From assembly GCA_949358305.1 (NCBI GenBank), contig OX442316.1:7938001-7998000 (forward strand): a DNA stretch of 60,000 bases, given 5' to 3'. The notes beneath the pieces were generated by a model that was not told where the DNA came from, made no database searches, and saw only the letters and a program-made list of their open reading frames with translations. The position numbers and the translations under genes were made by a program. Below, in pieces: positions 35,801 to 49,300 of the stretch (position 1 is the first letter of the stretch; each line of letters begins with the position of its first letter). This stretch comes from Strigamia acuminata. Taxonomy: Eukaryota; Arthropoda; Chilopoda; Geophilomorpha; Linotaeniidae.

Positions 35801-36429
35801 AAAATATCCATTATTAAACCATACAAGAATTTTAGCTAAAATGCATTTGAGTATAGGGGGCGGGAAAAAAATCACACTTGAAAGTTGAAAAATTATGAAC
35901 AAATTTCTCTCTTTATTTTCTTTTTTTTTTAATTTTTAAAAATTGTACTTGAAAAATTTCAAAAAAAAAAAAAAAAAAAAAAACTTCATAAATTTTTCAC
36001 CACTTGTAAGTGTACACAATGGTTTGCCTATGGCAATGCATAACCAGAACTGAATAAAAAAAATGATTTACTGGGGTGTGTCAAGTGAGTCTGTTGGGGT
36101 GGCCCTGGCTCGGAGTGCGACTTAATCCATTAGTAATTCCGAATGTTTTGAAGAAAGAATCCGCGCAAAAAAAAAAAAACAAAAACAAAAACTAAAAAAA
36201 AAGAAGGAAATTTTCGTTTTTAACAAGTTAATAGATGTTGCTAACAATTTATGTATTCAAATGCATAAAAATTTAATAATTAGCTTTTAAAAAAATAACC
36301 TGGGGGCGTTTCGCAGACCCGGTGCCTCGAGACAAGCCACTTAGTTAACGTCACGTCACCCAAAAACGGCCTCCGATTTCAATCGACTTACCATACCCTA
36401 GTCTGGATTTCAACACCTCCAAACGAGAA
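20895..36429. other. Gene-poor stretch, possible ci 5' intron or regulatory DNA
   Basis: No supported exon. Many ORFs of 60-150 codons arise by chance in the GC-richer patches (22346-22800, 23900-24250, 25100-26300, 27850-28550, 31860-32500, 33630-33960). A truncated copy of the CCATATGG-ended repeat lies at 28735-29032. Long homopolymer and simple runs occur at 27385-27450, 35402-35423, 35471-35505 and 35958-35983. Confidence 0.4.
28735..29032. mobile_element. Truncated CCATATGG-type MITE, copy A
   Basis: Shares the right end (TTTTTGAACCATATGGG) and internal AATGCATT-rich sequence, such as TGCGAGAATGCATTTTATAA, with the full copy at 50866-51121. The left terminal repeat is missing. Confidence 0.6.
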
Positions 36430-36930
36430 AGGAAAGAACTAATCAAGCCACCTGTAAGTGTGGACGGGCCTCGAGATCGAGAAGCCTAGGTCAAGGCCCC
36501 TTGAGGGCATAACTCGTGGGTGGAGCAAGTTGTCTGCCCCTGATGGCAGGTGGCAGTGGCCGATGTGTCCCGCGCGGAACCGACGAAGCCAGCGTGCGAG
36601 CACCGAGCACAAGATAAATGGCCGGCCCAGCGGGCGATGAGGGTGCAGCTCGCGGGCCCCCGGCGCTGGGGCCATCATTTTTCACAGGTCGGAAAAGCGT
36701 GACACAACATAATTACGCTGGGCGCCCCTTTTTTGCCTTTGTTCGAATGAGAGAAAAGTTTGGTCAGACGCGCACAATTGGGGCCAGATGGATTTCTCGT
36801 AGGACAAGTCGAGGAATTCGGACGATGCACCGCAATCATAATTGACACAACTTTTGTCACAGGCAAACCACAGGCACTTTTGCGGTTTGAAGGTTCCCAA
36901 TGTCAGAACGAAGACGACTTATTTTCCCAG
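36430..36930. promoter_or_regulatory. GC- and CpG-rich block just upstream of the first firm ci exon
   Basis: Contrasts sharply with the AT-rich surroundings, with many CG dinucleotides between about 36460 and 36800. ATG 36618 opens MAGPAGDEGAARGPPALG and reaches a GT at 36688 in phase 1, which would also fit the exon at 37170, but the donor (ACAG|GTCGGA) is weak. It could be a promoter with first exon, or a conserved regulatory element. Confidence 0.35.
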
Positions 36931-37169
36931 GCGTGTCTGCGATGAGCAAATTATCTGTATCAATCGTTAATAAGCGGGTGCAGCGATAAATGATGACGTT
37001 GGGCAATGTGGGAATTATATTTTAATTGCATTCTTTGTAATTCCATGACTAAGTGTAATTAGGGAGATTAGGAGAAGTGTCAAGTAATAAACAATTGATG
37101 AGCACGAAAAATTATTGTTATTATTATTATTTTTTTTTTAAATGAATAAAAATTTGAATTTAATTGCAG

Positions 37170-37349
37170 ATTTAACGATCAATGAAGGGTGCGATAATCC
37201 CGCTTGCAGCACGTCCAGTGTGAAGATTCCATCCTTGAGTGTTGACTTTTCCTGCTCAACATGCAACAAAAAAGACCAAATACCAGCTTCTTCTGTTTTT
37301 GGATCTGTGGCCTTTGATCCCCGCAACGGACTTATGGAACCTCATTTTG
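37170..37349 (+). CDS. ci: ci exon: GLI-type N-terminal segment
   Basis: A 60-codon phase 1-1 exon starting [12 protein letters not shown] and ending [19 protein letters not shown], the counterpart of the VFAMDPRNG..EPH segment of vertebrate GLI3. Contains cysteine pairs (FSCSTCNKK). Since it begins in phase 1 there must be at least one coding exon upstream. Confidence 0.9.
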
Positions 37350-40300
37350 GTTAGTACAATGAACCGTTTTATTATGGTTTCGCATAAACTTTGCGAAAGC
37401 TCGCTTAATGTTGACGGGCCATAATTTCATATTCTCTCATCCACCTTGTTGCTGAAATATCATAATTGACCTTTACAAAGTTGCTCATGTCAGTATTTCA
37501 TTTTAGAAGTATGTACAAAAGCTTTTTTTTTTTTTTCTTTCTTTCTTTTTTTCTCACAAGATTTTATCTGAAAGATTTTGAATTTGTTCGCCAGTAGAGA
37601 TCAAGTGAAAGAGAAGTACAATTTGTGCATAATTACAGGCTTTTTTTCTTATTTTTTTCCTTTTTGATTTGACTTGTACAGGGTTGGTACCACTATTTGA
37701 TGTAATTGGCTGAACATGCACTGTATCATTAGATGATGTTTACGGCATGGCTGCAAGGGAGATACAGACGAGTTATTTGCACGCATGCGTCGATATCAGA
37801 TGATTGCCTGCATAAACTCAATTTGTGGGCGTTTCGCCCATGAAAAGTTAATTACGACCACCACAAAGAACGGTGAAGGCGCCGTGTTTGGCCTCGTCCG
37901 TGTTGAAATAATTCACACCTAATTTAATTGGATATTATGCAAGTGATATGGACCGCGAGGCTTTGAATGCAAGATTGCTAAGCGGATATGAAAATTAATA
38001 TTATTATCAAATTAGAAATTAAATTCAAGAACGTGTTTAAACTCGAGCGCCGTTTTGCACTACAAAGGTCCTGTTTCAGTGTCTTTGTTTGTGAGCAACA
38101 AAGGTATATACTTTTAACTCAATTACACGAAACCAGCAATTTTCGTGTTGGGATGATGAGGGACGTGTTATTCTTTCCACCAGGTGGTGCTTGAGCGTAA
38201 TGTCAGTAGCTTCCCTTAATAGTGTTGTAGAATATAACCTTTCGTGTCAATCAAGTGTTCGTGTTGTGCTCATTGCTTTAATTTTGGACTTAAAATTAAG
38301 TAATTAAAAGACTAAATGCAAGTCATTTTTTTTTAATGTATATTTTTATTCTCTCGTTCTCTCACGAGATTAACACGGGCCAGGGAATCGGATTTGGGTC
38401 TAGATAAATTGAGCAAAATGATTGCTGCTCGTTTGTTGTTTATCATAACATCATCAATATTCATGTATTAGCATGTTGGGTGTATCAGAATGAAATATGT
38501 GAGCGAAAACATGGCTCGGGATGACATTGATTGATTTGTTGCATTTTGCAAACACGTCTAGCAAGCATTTTTCGACTCGTTTCTTCACGTTCTGTGCTAA
38601 TGAGCTTTGGATAGAGTGGAAAGTATGTGTGAGCTCGCCAGCGCAGCAAACCATGCTTTAATCATTAATCATTTTCCATTTTCCATACATGTGAGAGTAA
38701 ATGATGAGAGAAATACATCCAGCAATGGGGGGAAAAAATTCTTACAAGACATGAATTCACACTTTGAGTTAACTACTTGCACAAGCCAAATCCCTCGAGG
38801 GTTTGATGCAAATTTTTGGGATACTTGAGTTTATTTACGCGGGAAACCGGTTTGGGGCTTAAATAATGGAGGAATTAAAACGTATCGTGTTTATAATTTA
38901 ATTTTGTTGCACTCCAAGACCAAAAGTTAACAATACATATATGGTGGGTGAATTAAATTAAGCCACATTTCTTTTCCCTCGTTCCACCTGTATCAGGTTA
39001 AATGCGTCTGGCGATAAATTGGTGTCCGTGTACAGTGTGGAGGGAGTAAAAGGAGACACTGGAATGGGGATTGGTGTATGGGAGGTAAAGTTATAAGGTG
39101 TAAGTTATGGCATAACGTTTGGCAACCACAGAAGCCAGAATGTTATAAATATTTCAGGGTGGGCATTGTATGTGTACTGGCTAAGTCGGATTTGTAAGGA
39201 GGCAGCGTGGTAGAACCACCCATTTTTTGGTCCTCGTTTTATTTCTCGCTGCCATAAATCAAGGGGGTTTGGGCATAGGACCAAGAGTATGGGGGTTTAA
39301 ATGTTGCGAGGGGTCGGAGTCAGGGGAGAGAAAGAGAAATATTAGCACGGAGATTAAGTACAAATTTCGGGGCATAAAGTTGTCTTGGGTAGCGGAATTT
39401 TACAATGTTTTTATTTTTTTTTAAATAAAATTTTTTTAAATTTGATTTCGAATAAAATTTACCCGTATGGTTAAAAAATACATTAATAATATTAAAATGC
39501 AATATAATATGTTAGAAACCAAGTTTCATAAAAGTTCGAACGACGGATTTTGAGGTATGGACTATTTGTACGTTAAACTTGGTTGTATTATGAAATGCAT
39601 TTTTCCAATTGGCATTATGAAATGCATTTTTCCAATTGTTTTGCGAAAGTTGCCAACAACATTCTGAATTACCTTTTTACGACTCAAAGTGGAATAAAAA
39701 TAAAAACGACGGCATTAAACGCAATGCGTTCGCAGAGCATTTAGAGAAAAAATAAAGTTATTAAAAAAAAAGTGCCAGTATCATAAAAGATGATGTTAAC
39801 CTATGTTTTAGATAATAAGTAGGTGTCACTTGCAATCACTCGAAATCACATTTTGTTTTGACTATATTAACAAAAAGGATACACGAGTACCAATTTGCAT
39901 TCCTTTTTTATTGAGGCACACCTGTTGCTCACGAGAATGAGCCACCTTGGCTGACGTGTGCTGTCATCCCTTCGTCCGTCTTATTTTCTCGTGCATCCAT
40001 TTTAGCATGCATGGACAAGTCTATCCAGATGTTGTTGCTAAACAACCTAAAAATTGCAGGTGTCTGTAATGGGAGAGCAGCTGGTGATGAGGATACGGAG
40101 ATGCTTAAAGGAGCAGTTCGCTTCTTTGGGGCCACTTTGGGAGGGGGCCCACCTCGGCTTCTTCTAACGGCTGTCACTGTCAGTAGAAATATCACAATTG
40201 GCTGGTAATTACGGGCCGGTCCCAGGCGCGTGAGTGATGTATCTCGCGGCAGTCACGAGAGCTTTGCTGCCTATTTGCCTTTCTTGCAACTACTACGATG

Positions 40301-43300
40301 GCGATTGGCGAAGAGGTCGGCGGAGAGTGGGGAGGGTTAGGCAAAATGGCTTTATCTTGTGCAGTTTGGGCACAGCTGTTATTTTCGCCAGGCCAAATTG
40401 ATGCCCACGGATCGCATTCATCACGGGCCTTAATAACAGGCCTGGCGCGAAACACTCAAGCCGTGCTTTTGACAGCAATTACACAGCAACAACATAGCTA
40501 CAAGGGAGAAAGAGAGAGAGAGAGAGGATGAAGGGCGCCCTCTGACCATTACGCGGAGTTGTCTTTACTTATTAACTACCAGTATCCTTGGCACCTTCGT
40601 GTCAAAAACCTGCCATCATTATCATTACGAATCGGCATGTATTGGTTGATATGTAATTTATGTTGAGGAAATGATTTCGCTTTGTATAATGCCACTTGTT
40701 GAAAGGTGGCATGAGATGAAGAAGCTATTAAGATATGATTTCTCTCTTATTGACAATGGGGAGGGTGAGAACACACACGAGATTTGAGGTGGGAGGTCAG
40801 GAACAATGGAAATTTTTCATAAGCTGCAAAATATTTTATTGTTTTTTTTTCTTTTTGAGCCCATATGGTTCAATGTATGGCATTTTGCGGAATTAAGTAT
40901 ATTATTTGTATATTAAATAATACATTTCATAAAATAATTGAAAAAATTTCTTTTGAAAATGCATTCATATTTTGACAAAAATAAATGTAACTCGTTCAAC
41001 GTTAAAAACCGATTCTATAATCAAGTTTTTGTAATCGGATTTTGGTAATTTGGAATTTAATGTGTTTTCGAACCATATGGGAATCGTTTGAAAATTTAAA
41101 ATTGGATGTGGGGGTGGTTATTAACTTTATTCTGGGTTATTATTATGATTTAATATATATGAATCAAATAGCATGCTTGTACAGCCACTATAATTAACTG
41201 TAAAAAGTGCTTATTTGCATTTGAAAAGAACAAGAAACTAGGGATAACAGTTTTTACACCTTTTTTTTTTAAAGGTTAAGTGCATTGAGTGTTAATCTTG
41301 TTACCAAATAAAATAGACAATATGTGCACTGCTAATATTTATTCTTGCTTTATTATAGAATGGATGATGTTCTAAATGGTAACAAACGCTTTTTATTTAA
41401 CTTATGTAGCCATCTGGTTTCTTTCTGAGTGAACAGCATACAGATTAGCAGTAACACAAAAAAAGTGATTTATTTATTAATCTCAATGGGTCTAATTACA
41501 CAATGCATTATCATCCCATCTTAGAAAAAAAAAACCCACCAACATATTTCACCTTGATGTTTTTAGTGTCAATGTTCTTATTCTTTTCCATCCCCTTACA
41601 TTGACATAAAAGGTGACAGCAGCTTCGACTTTGGGTGATTTACACCATCAGTTTTTGTGTCCATTGAAAATAGCTGGCTTTTTTTGGTCACGACTCTGTG
41701 TGGGGTTGTTTACAAGAAGGCTTAATTATATCATATTTCATCGCACGTCAGCTCGGTTTAGAAGTGGAAGAAAAACCGGAAGTGGAAGAAATTTGCGCCT
41801 AAATAGCCTTGTGCGGGTCACAATATAAATGGGAGTACCGGCAAAGGAGGCTGTGGTCAGTTACACAATGGTGTCTTTTCACTGTCGGTTACACCTGTTG
41901 TAGCATGGTGAAATCTTAATCAGACGCTAAGGGTCTTTGGTCCCTCGTGGAACCGGGACGCAGAACGAATCGATTTGAAGTCAGGTTTCAACTCGCGCCT
42001 TCTTTGCAATTCAGGCGACGACAGAATGGAAATCATGTAGGGCGTAAAGGATTGATGGATAGCGGCTGGGGGTTGTGCTTGATTTGCATGGAAAAATAAC
42101 ACTTGACGACTTATTAATATATATTTTTTTTGTTGAATTTTTAGGGCTTCCTCTGCAATTCCCAAGTGCGTTCGCCACGTTTCACACACCCATCCCTGTT
42201 GATCAACGGACTCACGAAGGCAGATACGTCTGGGATCAAGCAGCAGCGGTCCGTATACATCCGTTTCATCATCCGGGCACTCATGGGTAAGAAAATATTT
42301 TCATTTTCAAAAAAAATTATTTTAGAATTTGTTATTTTTATTTTTTAAATTTTAAGTTTGTATACGATGGTTGTGTCGCACAAATGCTTGTTTAATATGG
42401 CGCTGTAGGGAAATGAATTGGCTATTGAATGCATGACCCGTTAGGGATGATTAGGTGGCAGGCCACAACTTGAGAGTGGATTACTTGGCTTATCTGAGGT
42501 GACTACAATACGGTGAATAGGTCGACCCATGCCTTGTATGATGCATTGGCCTTGTCATTTTAGCAGGGGTGGAGTTGAGTCACCCCGGTTCGAGGAGAGG
42601 GAGGCATGGAAGAAGGGTGAGACAAGACTTGCTTGTGACAGCTGTCAAGCTTGCATTAGCGACAAATTATTCGCAGTTAGAAATCATCGGTTTGTGTTGA
42701 TTTTGGGGGCTAACGAGCCGATTTTGCTGATCTTCCACAAACGAGCTAGTTAGTTGCCCGTGAAATACCCGGGTGATTGATTGTTTCATTTTTTTTTTCT
42801 TTTTTGGAGAATTTGCAATGGAGTATTTGACTGGTTTCAATTTAGGATTTTAATATTTTTTTTTCTTCGATTTGGACGGAAGCGCCACTTTGTTGCTAGT
42901 GTTTACACCGAACATCAGAATCCGTGTATGTTCACGCTCAACTGAAGAAGTTTGCCTTAACGCAGGTGGTACACACATGATCCCAGCCGATCAAACACAC
43001 ATTAGTTTCAGTTCGCTTTTAATAGGGTGGCCCGTATGTACACTAACTTCTGTATTTGCAAAGCTCTTTGCAAAGTGTGAGAGCAAGCGTGCCATTTGAT
43101 CTTTTTGCTTACATTACCAATTGAAAAAAAAGGTATAAAAATATATATAAATAAAGAAAATAATTATTACAATTACGTGCTATTTTTTCGTAACTAAGTA
43201 CACATAATAATTAAATAAATAAATAAAAAGAAAGTAAAAAAAGTAAGAAACAATCTCCTTTTTATTATTTCATATCTCTCGCACCTGTGTGAGACCTGCG

Positions 43301-46300
43301 ATAAAACAATAATAATCGTGTTATATTTTCCCCTCCAATTTACTCGGTATTTTAATATTATCCCTGGTGGCCATGTCTCCAGAAAATGGATCTTGGCACC
43401 TCCATAAATGTCGAGGGGAACCTGTCCTTGTTCCTTTGTTTGGAGGCCTATTCTCTCCCTAGTTTAGATGAGCTATAAAAACAAGGACTTAGCTGTCACC
43501 TTGAGGACATGTGCTTACTAATGGAATGAAATTTCTCTTTCTCTTATGGCGACCTCTGGGGTTAGTTCAATTGAAGTATTTCCGAATTACTCAGCAGCAA
43601 TAACCCACCCAAGATCGCACATCATAAGCGTTATAAACAATGGTGTGCTCGCTTTTGTGTGTCTTCGATTAACGTATGGCTGGACAGTGTGAAAATGCAT
43701 TAGACCCACCTGTTGTTTTTCTTTCTGGCGTTGATTACAGCCTGCATTGATGATACGTTGGTGGCACGTACGCGACACTGGGGGAGAAAAATTTCAATAT
43801 TGTTCAAGTTGAAGGTTATTTAGATGTGAATTCATTGTCGAAATGCCTATTTTCTGTAATTGGAATGCTAGTTGTAGTTCCCTTTATGTCTAGGGTCATG
43901 GTCCACTCCTCCCTACCGCAGGGAGTCCTTAAGCTGCCTTCAACGGCTCTCGGTTCACAAGTTTGCTGGCATTTTGAGGCACAAACTGGTGCATTGGAAA
44001 TTGAGTAAAATGGGAATGAGGAGGGCGAAGTTTGGTGGAAAAATGTAACCTTCCAGTTGATCTTAGATTGGTTACCAGGGCAACCAATTCTTTGCCTTGT
44101 CATGCTGTTCCGGATGCATTTTTTTCTTCGTTCATCTGGCTTCCACGCAGTCTGACAGGTGAATGCATTTTAAGCCAGACTCTATTTTCTTGACAACTTG
44201 AGATAATCGGAACTGATGTAAAGCAAAATGCATTTTGAATGACACTTGCGTGTGATGTAATTAAAGGAGAAAATTATAAAGCTCGAGAATGAGATGAATA
44301 TCTAACGAGTTTTCGGGTTGAATTTTAAAATAGACCTTGTGTTTACGAGATCATTGACATTCCATTCCTCGCTGACCATACAGATGAAGTAAGATGGACA
44401 AAAGCATGTCTTTATTGTGCTTTTGGAGGGAGCGAAAGAGCAAGACCTCTCTTGTCAGTTCTTGACGCACCAAAGCACTCCATATGAAGAGATTGAAGGA
44501 GGGAGAGGGGGTGGGAGGAGAGTGGCGAGCCAGCGGGAGTGAACTGCCCCTAAGTCAAGCTGACAAGTGCCCAGAATACCGCTTTTACTCTTGAACCTGA
44601 TGCAGGCTCTGGTCTAGTGATAGCTTTGAAGGAATATCTTTCCCAATATTTTTCGAAGATAAAAATGACGCCTAAAGTAGACTGTGAAGCGTTTGAACTT
44701 GAATAGGACCTGCTCTGTTTCCAGGTTATCTGAACCAGACGATAAACAGAAAACACTTAAAAATAATTGTTTTGGAAAAAATTATTTTTTAAATTATTTA
44801 TTTATTTTATTTATTTTATTTATTTATTCAGTTTACGCTTGACATAAGTTAATTAGTTGCACTCGTTACAAAGTATAGAGAGCAATGGGAGGGGTTTTGA
44901 AATGAAAATAGCCAAATGAGTTTGAGAGGGAAACACAAAGTGAAACAGTTTGTACATCTGATTTATGTACAAGGGCTAGTTACAAAAGAGGCCAGGATAA
45001 TGACTTTTTTTTTCCCATTGGCTCGCGAAGAAGTGGAAAAAGAAGAGGCAGGTTATTTGTAGTTGTAAAACAAGAAGAGTAACTCCTTCATTGATTTATC
45101 GGTGTGCATTTTGGGAAGTCTTGTAATTGCTTCCTTGTGTAAATTGACAGCTCCGCTCCACCTCCATATCTGGAATTTTAAAATTTAAATGCGGATAATA
45201 CAATAAATCTATAGTTAATGGCAACAAGTTTATATAAATTTCGGGTGAAAACTGAAGTTGTCACTTTTGGAATGTGATAGGAGGATGAGCTGGAGGCCAA
45301 ACACGAAAAAGATGTCCTAGTTTGATAACTTTTGTGACTGACGTCGAGTAAAAATATTTATAAATATATAAATATACGAAAATAATGTACGAAGTAAGTT
45401 GGGAATGTACGTTGGATACATTAATAACAAGTATTAGTGGGGAAATATTGAGGTCAATATGAGCAAATGAGACGTCATTTGAAAAGTGTTGAGCTCAATT
45501 TCCTCGCGTATAAAGAAGGAAATCACTTGACTGGGCAGGTTTTTACTCCTCCCGAAGGCGAACTGAGGGAATGTTTTTATTTTACTTGCCAACACCACCC
45601 CAAGAATCGAGTGTGGTTTCGACCAAGAGGGCAAGAAGGAATGGGAGGGGAGATGGAGTGTGATGGGAAGGAGATTTTTAGACTTACCCCTGCTCACCAC
45701 ATGATGGCAAGCAGGGGCTGGGAAGGATATTTGGACCCATTCTGAGGCATGATGGTTCCTTTTGTTAGAATCCAGAAAGCAGGTCAGCACCAGGGACCGC
45801 AAGTAACCCCTGAAAAATGTGAAGGAAGGAGCGCACTTTGCTTCACTATGACTGGGCGAATTCTGGCCGAGCGCCCTCTTTTGTCAGCCCGTTCGGAGCC
45901 GAGCGATGCATGTAATCTTAACGGGCGCTGGCGTCTCGGACATCCAATTGAACTTGGTCCACATTACGAACGTGCCAAGAGTGTGGGAAAGGGTTACGAC
46001 GAATCACACTTATTGCCATATGGTTTCTTGTGTTTGGCACTTGTTTCCCGACCCCCTCCATCTTCTTTCCTTTCATTCGCGAAGATTTGCCCATATGGAA
46101 CGCACGAGGCGCACATTTGAGCAAGTTTAGCACTTCCTTCGTGGCTTGTGTAGTTCCCGGCAGGGTGTTGCTGGGACGGCATCTGGTTACACGCCGAGAT
46201 CCGTTTTCACCTTTGATGGCTCTTTCTTTAAAGGAGGGATGTTCGCACTATCGTTTTCTTACACTTACTTTTCCTTCCCCCTTGACTTTTTATTTCGCAA

Positions 46301-49300
46301 AGTGCCATCTGGTTGCGTGCGGCCTTTTGGCAAATTGCAAGTGCTGAAACGCATTAAAAAATATATTGAAATATTTTTTCTTTGTGTAAATTAATTAGTG
46401 TTATTGGGACAAAAGTTTTGTCTAACCGGTGAGGTGCGATATTTGCTGCCCGATCCGAGTTGGAGTTGCGACTTGGTTCGCGGCGCGCTCGGCTTACCGG
46501 CCCGGCTTGACGGCTCGGGCTAGCTCGGGCACTTGGCCGAGTTTGTAGGTGGCGCTGCTCGCTTCGTTGGTGGCGCGATGCAGTCACAACCTCTTGGCGC
46601 GCGAAGTTGGCGCCGCACACGGCTCGACCTTGGTGGCGCGCACACACACAGCGGCCTCCCCACGTCGAGCAACGAAACTCGTCTCACGTTCGTGGTTTTG
46701 GGATACATTCTCGATTTTTTTGGAGATTATATCAACGCATACTTAAAACATGAACACTTTTGGCTGAATACTTGGATTTTATTCGCATGGGGGAAAGTTA
46801 AATAACACCAAAGGATTATTATTTACAATAAGGATTCTTTCCGCTTGTACACTGGAATGGACCCCAGAATCGACACAGCTAATGGTCATTCAAGAGAGTT
46901 TATGGTGAGTTATAAACTATTCTGGATGTCAATTTATTAAGTATTTTTCTATTATAAGTGTAAATGCCACGTAATAAATGGATAAAAAGGGTTTAAACGA
47001 AAATTTCACGATATTTTGAATATTTAGTCAAATTTTTTAATCCTGCTTTATCATGTAATTGTAATTACATGGTTTTGGAATTGAAAGCAGACTGTGAGAG
47101 CAAGACAAATTGTCAACACTTTAGGCTTATTGTTTGCTGTTTTCGTGTTTACTGTGTAGGCCTAATTTTATTTTGCTGTAGCCCTAGTTTTATTATTCTT
47201 TAACCAAACCCCTGGAGACTTGACTTTTCCCATGCCCAAACACATCATCCGAACAATCAATCAGTTGCTAATGATTTTTCAGAATCATCAAGTAAAAAGT
47301 GGAAACATGTGCAATAGTGTTAGTTTAAACACCCAAACTCGTAAGAGTGATAAATCGTCATGTGTTGACTAAGAATAAATTCTTTTTGTGTTTGTGTGTG
47401 TTCAGTGGAATTTGTGTTGACGTTTGAACGAAATTATAGCCATGGGGACAGTAAAACACTTTTGTTTGACACCTAAAATGGGTTAAAGGCAAAGTATCTT
47501 GGGAAGTGGAATTAGAGGGCTGCCTTTTGTTGCTGCCAGCAGCAGTTTTTTCGGCCGAGGCGTCTCGCAAGTGACCATTACGCATGCAAATGATATGCTG
47601 TCCTTTCTGCAAACTTGATTTAATTGCAAGGTTTGCAACAGTTGTTACTCCCCACAGAGGGTTAGTTATGGGAAGGTGAGGAAAAGACCTGCTTTAGGCT
47701 TCTTTTTGACTGATGATGAGTCAATCAAACATATGCTTGACGTAGATTGTCCATTTCGTAAGAGACAAGTCCATTTGCGAGGCATGTTAATGTCGCGCAT
47801 TAACATATACAAGCGTACTTCCTATTGTATTCGTCTTGTTTACGAATATTGCTTAGTTAGCTTTTCGACATGGGAATGGGACAGGCTAGAGAGAATACAA
47901 ATGTTTGTTGATGGTATAAGCAACTGCTAGTGGGCTGCCAACACAGTAAATGGAATTACCTTTGTGTGGATTACCTATCTACTGGAATTCCACACTGAGA
48001 AAAAATGACGTCTATTCGTGTGGAATTCAAGTTTGAACAAGAAAATCAAAAATAATAATGAAATCTATTAATCAATTAATGGATTTCAATTACTAACAAT
48101 TTTTTTCAATGCTGTGTAATCAAGTGCTAATTGATAAGATTTTTTTTTAAATTTAAATTGGGAAGAAGGGTCCATCGCGGGGATTAATACCAGGCTTAAA
48201 TGGGACATCGAAAAAAAAGGTGCATAAAATTTAGGGGGAAAAAAGTGCGAGTATCCTTAGCTGGCGGATGTGACTTTAAATATACGACAGGATTTGATCC
48301 ACTTAACATTTCATTCGTTTAATTTTGCTTGCTGCACGAAAGTTGGAATTGCACATGCGAAGGAAAAAAAGTGATGTGACTGAGATTAACTAGGTGGTCG
48401 GTGCTAGAGCAGTTCATGCCTTAATGCAACGCTGTCACATAAAATCAGGCTAATGATGTTGCGAGATGGTGAAAAATGAGTGCGAAAAAATGTATTCGTG
48501 TACTGAGAAGTGTGTGAAGCAAAAGGCCATTTAATTGGAATAGATTTCGTCCATGCGCGTTTGATATGCTTGTTGGGATTTGGAGATGTAAACGAGACTT
48601 CACAATTAAGTCTAATCATTCGTAAACGTGCTTGCGAGCTCAGTTTCCAACACATGGTAACGATTTCTTCACTAAATTTAGCATCTAGCGAACTTTATAA
48701 ACGACCAAAATAGCTAAAGAGAATGAAGACTCACTGACAGGAAGTCTACAACTTTGAAAAGCATCGAGTGGAATTAAAAAAAAAAACAGCAAAAATATAA
48801 TCAACGCATGTCAAATATTTAATTTTAATTGGAATAATAACAATACTTAAGGATGAATAATTATTTTAATTATACGGTTTTCTTTTTTTAATTGATTAAT
48901 TAACTTGATTTATTTTAATTACTGGATCTCAAGGTTGTGTCTTTAGTTTGGAAAATAATACGTTAATTGTGTGTTAACTACTAAATCTTAATAAAATTCA
49001 TTCAGATTACTAAAACTTTTTTTTTTAAATTATTTATTACTGGAATTGCCTTGAAGTTGAAAAAATGTCTTTGAAGATTAGACATGACGCCATTTTCAAA
49101 GAAAAATACAATAGTTAAAATGCTTTATTCATATACGACCTGCAATAAATCATTTGTATTGTTTCAAATGGTTTTTCATTAATTTCTCTCGAGTTTATTG
49201 CGTATCTCTTAAATTCCCATATAAAAATAACATTGAGTGAAATTGTAAAATGGACACGTTTGATTACCATCTTTATGATACCTGGTGCAGTTTAGGCGAG

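Larger units (their letters stand above)
37350..42144 (+). other. ci intron (4.8 kb)
   Basis: No coding exon seen. Contains repeat copies at 39462-39650 and 40860-41081 and a GA microsatellite at 40507-40528. A T-rich tract lies at 37525-37550. Confidence 0.6.

Noticed and set aside
45434-45802. 122-aa minus-strand ORF inside a ci intron
   Set aside because: No motif; opposite strand is also open over much of the same DNA.
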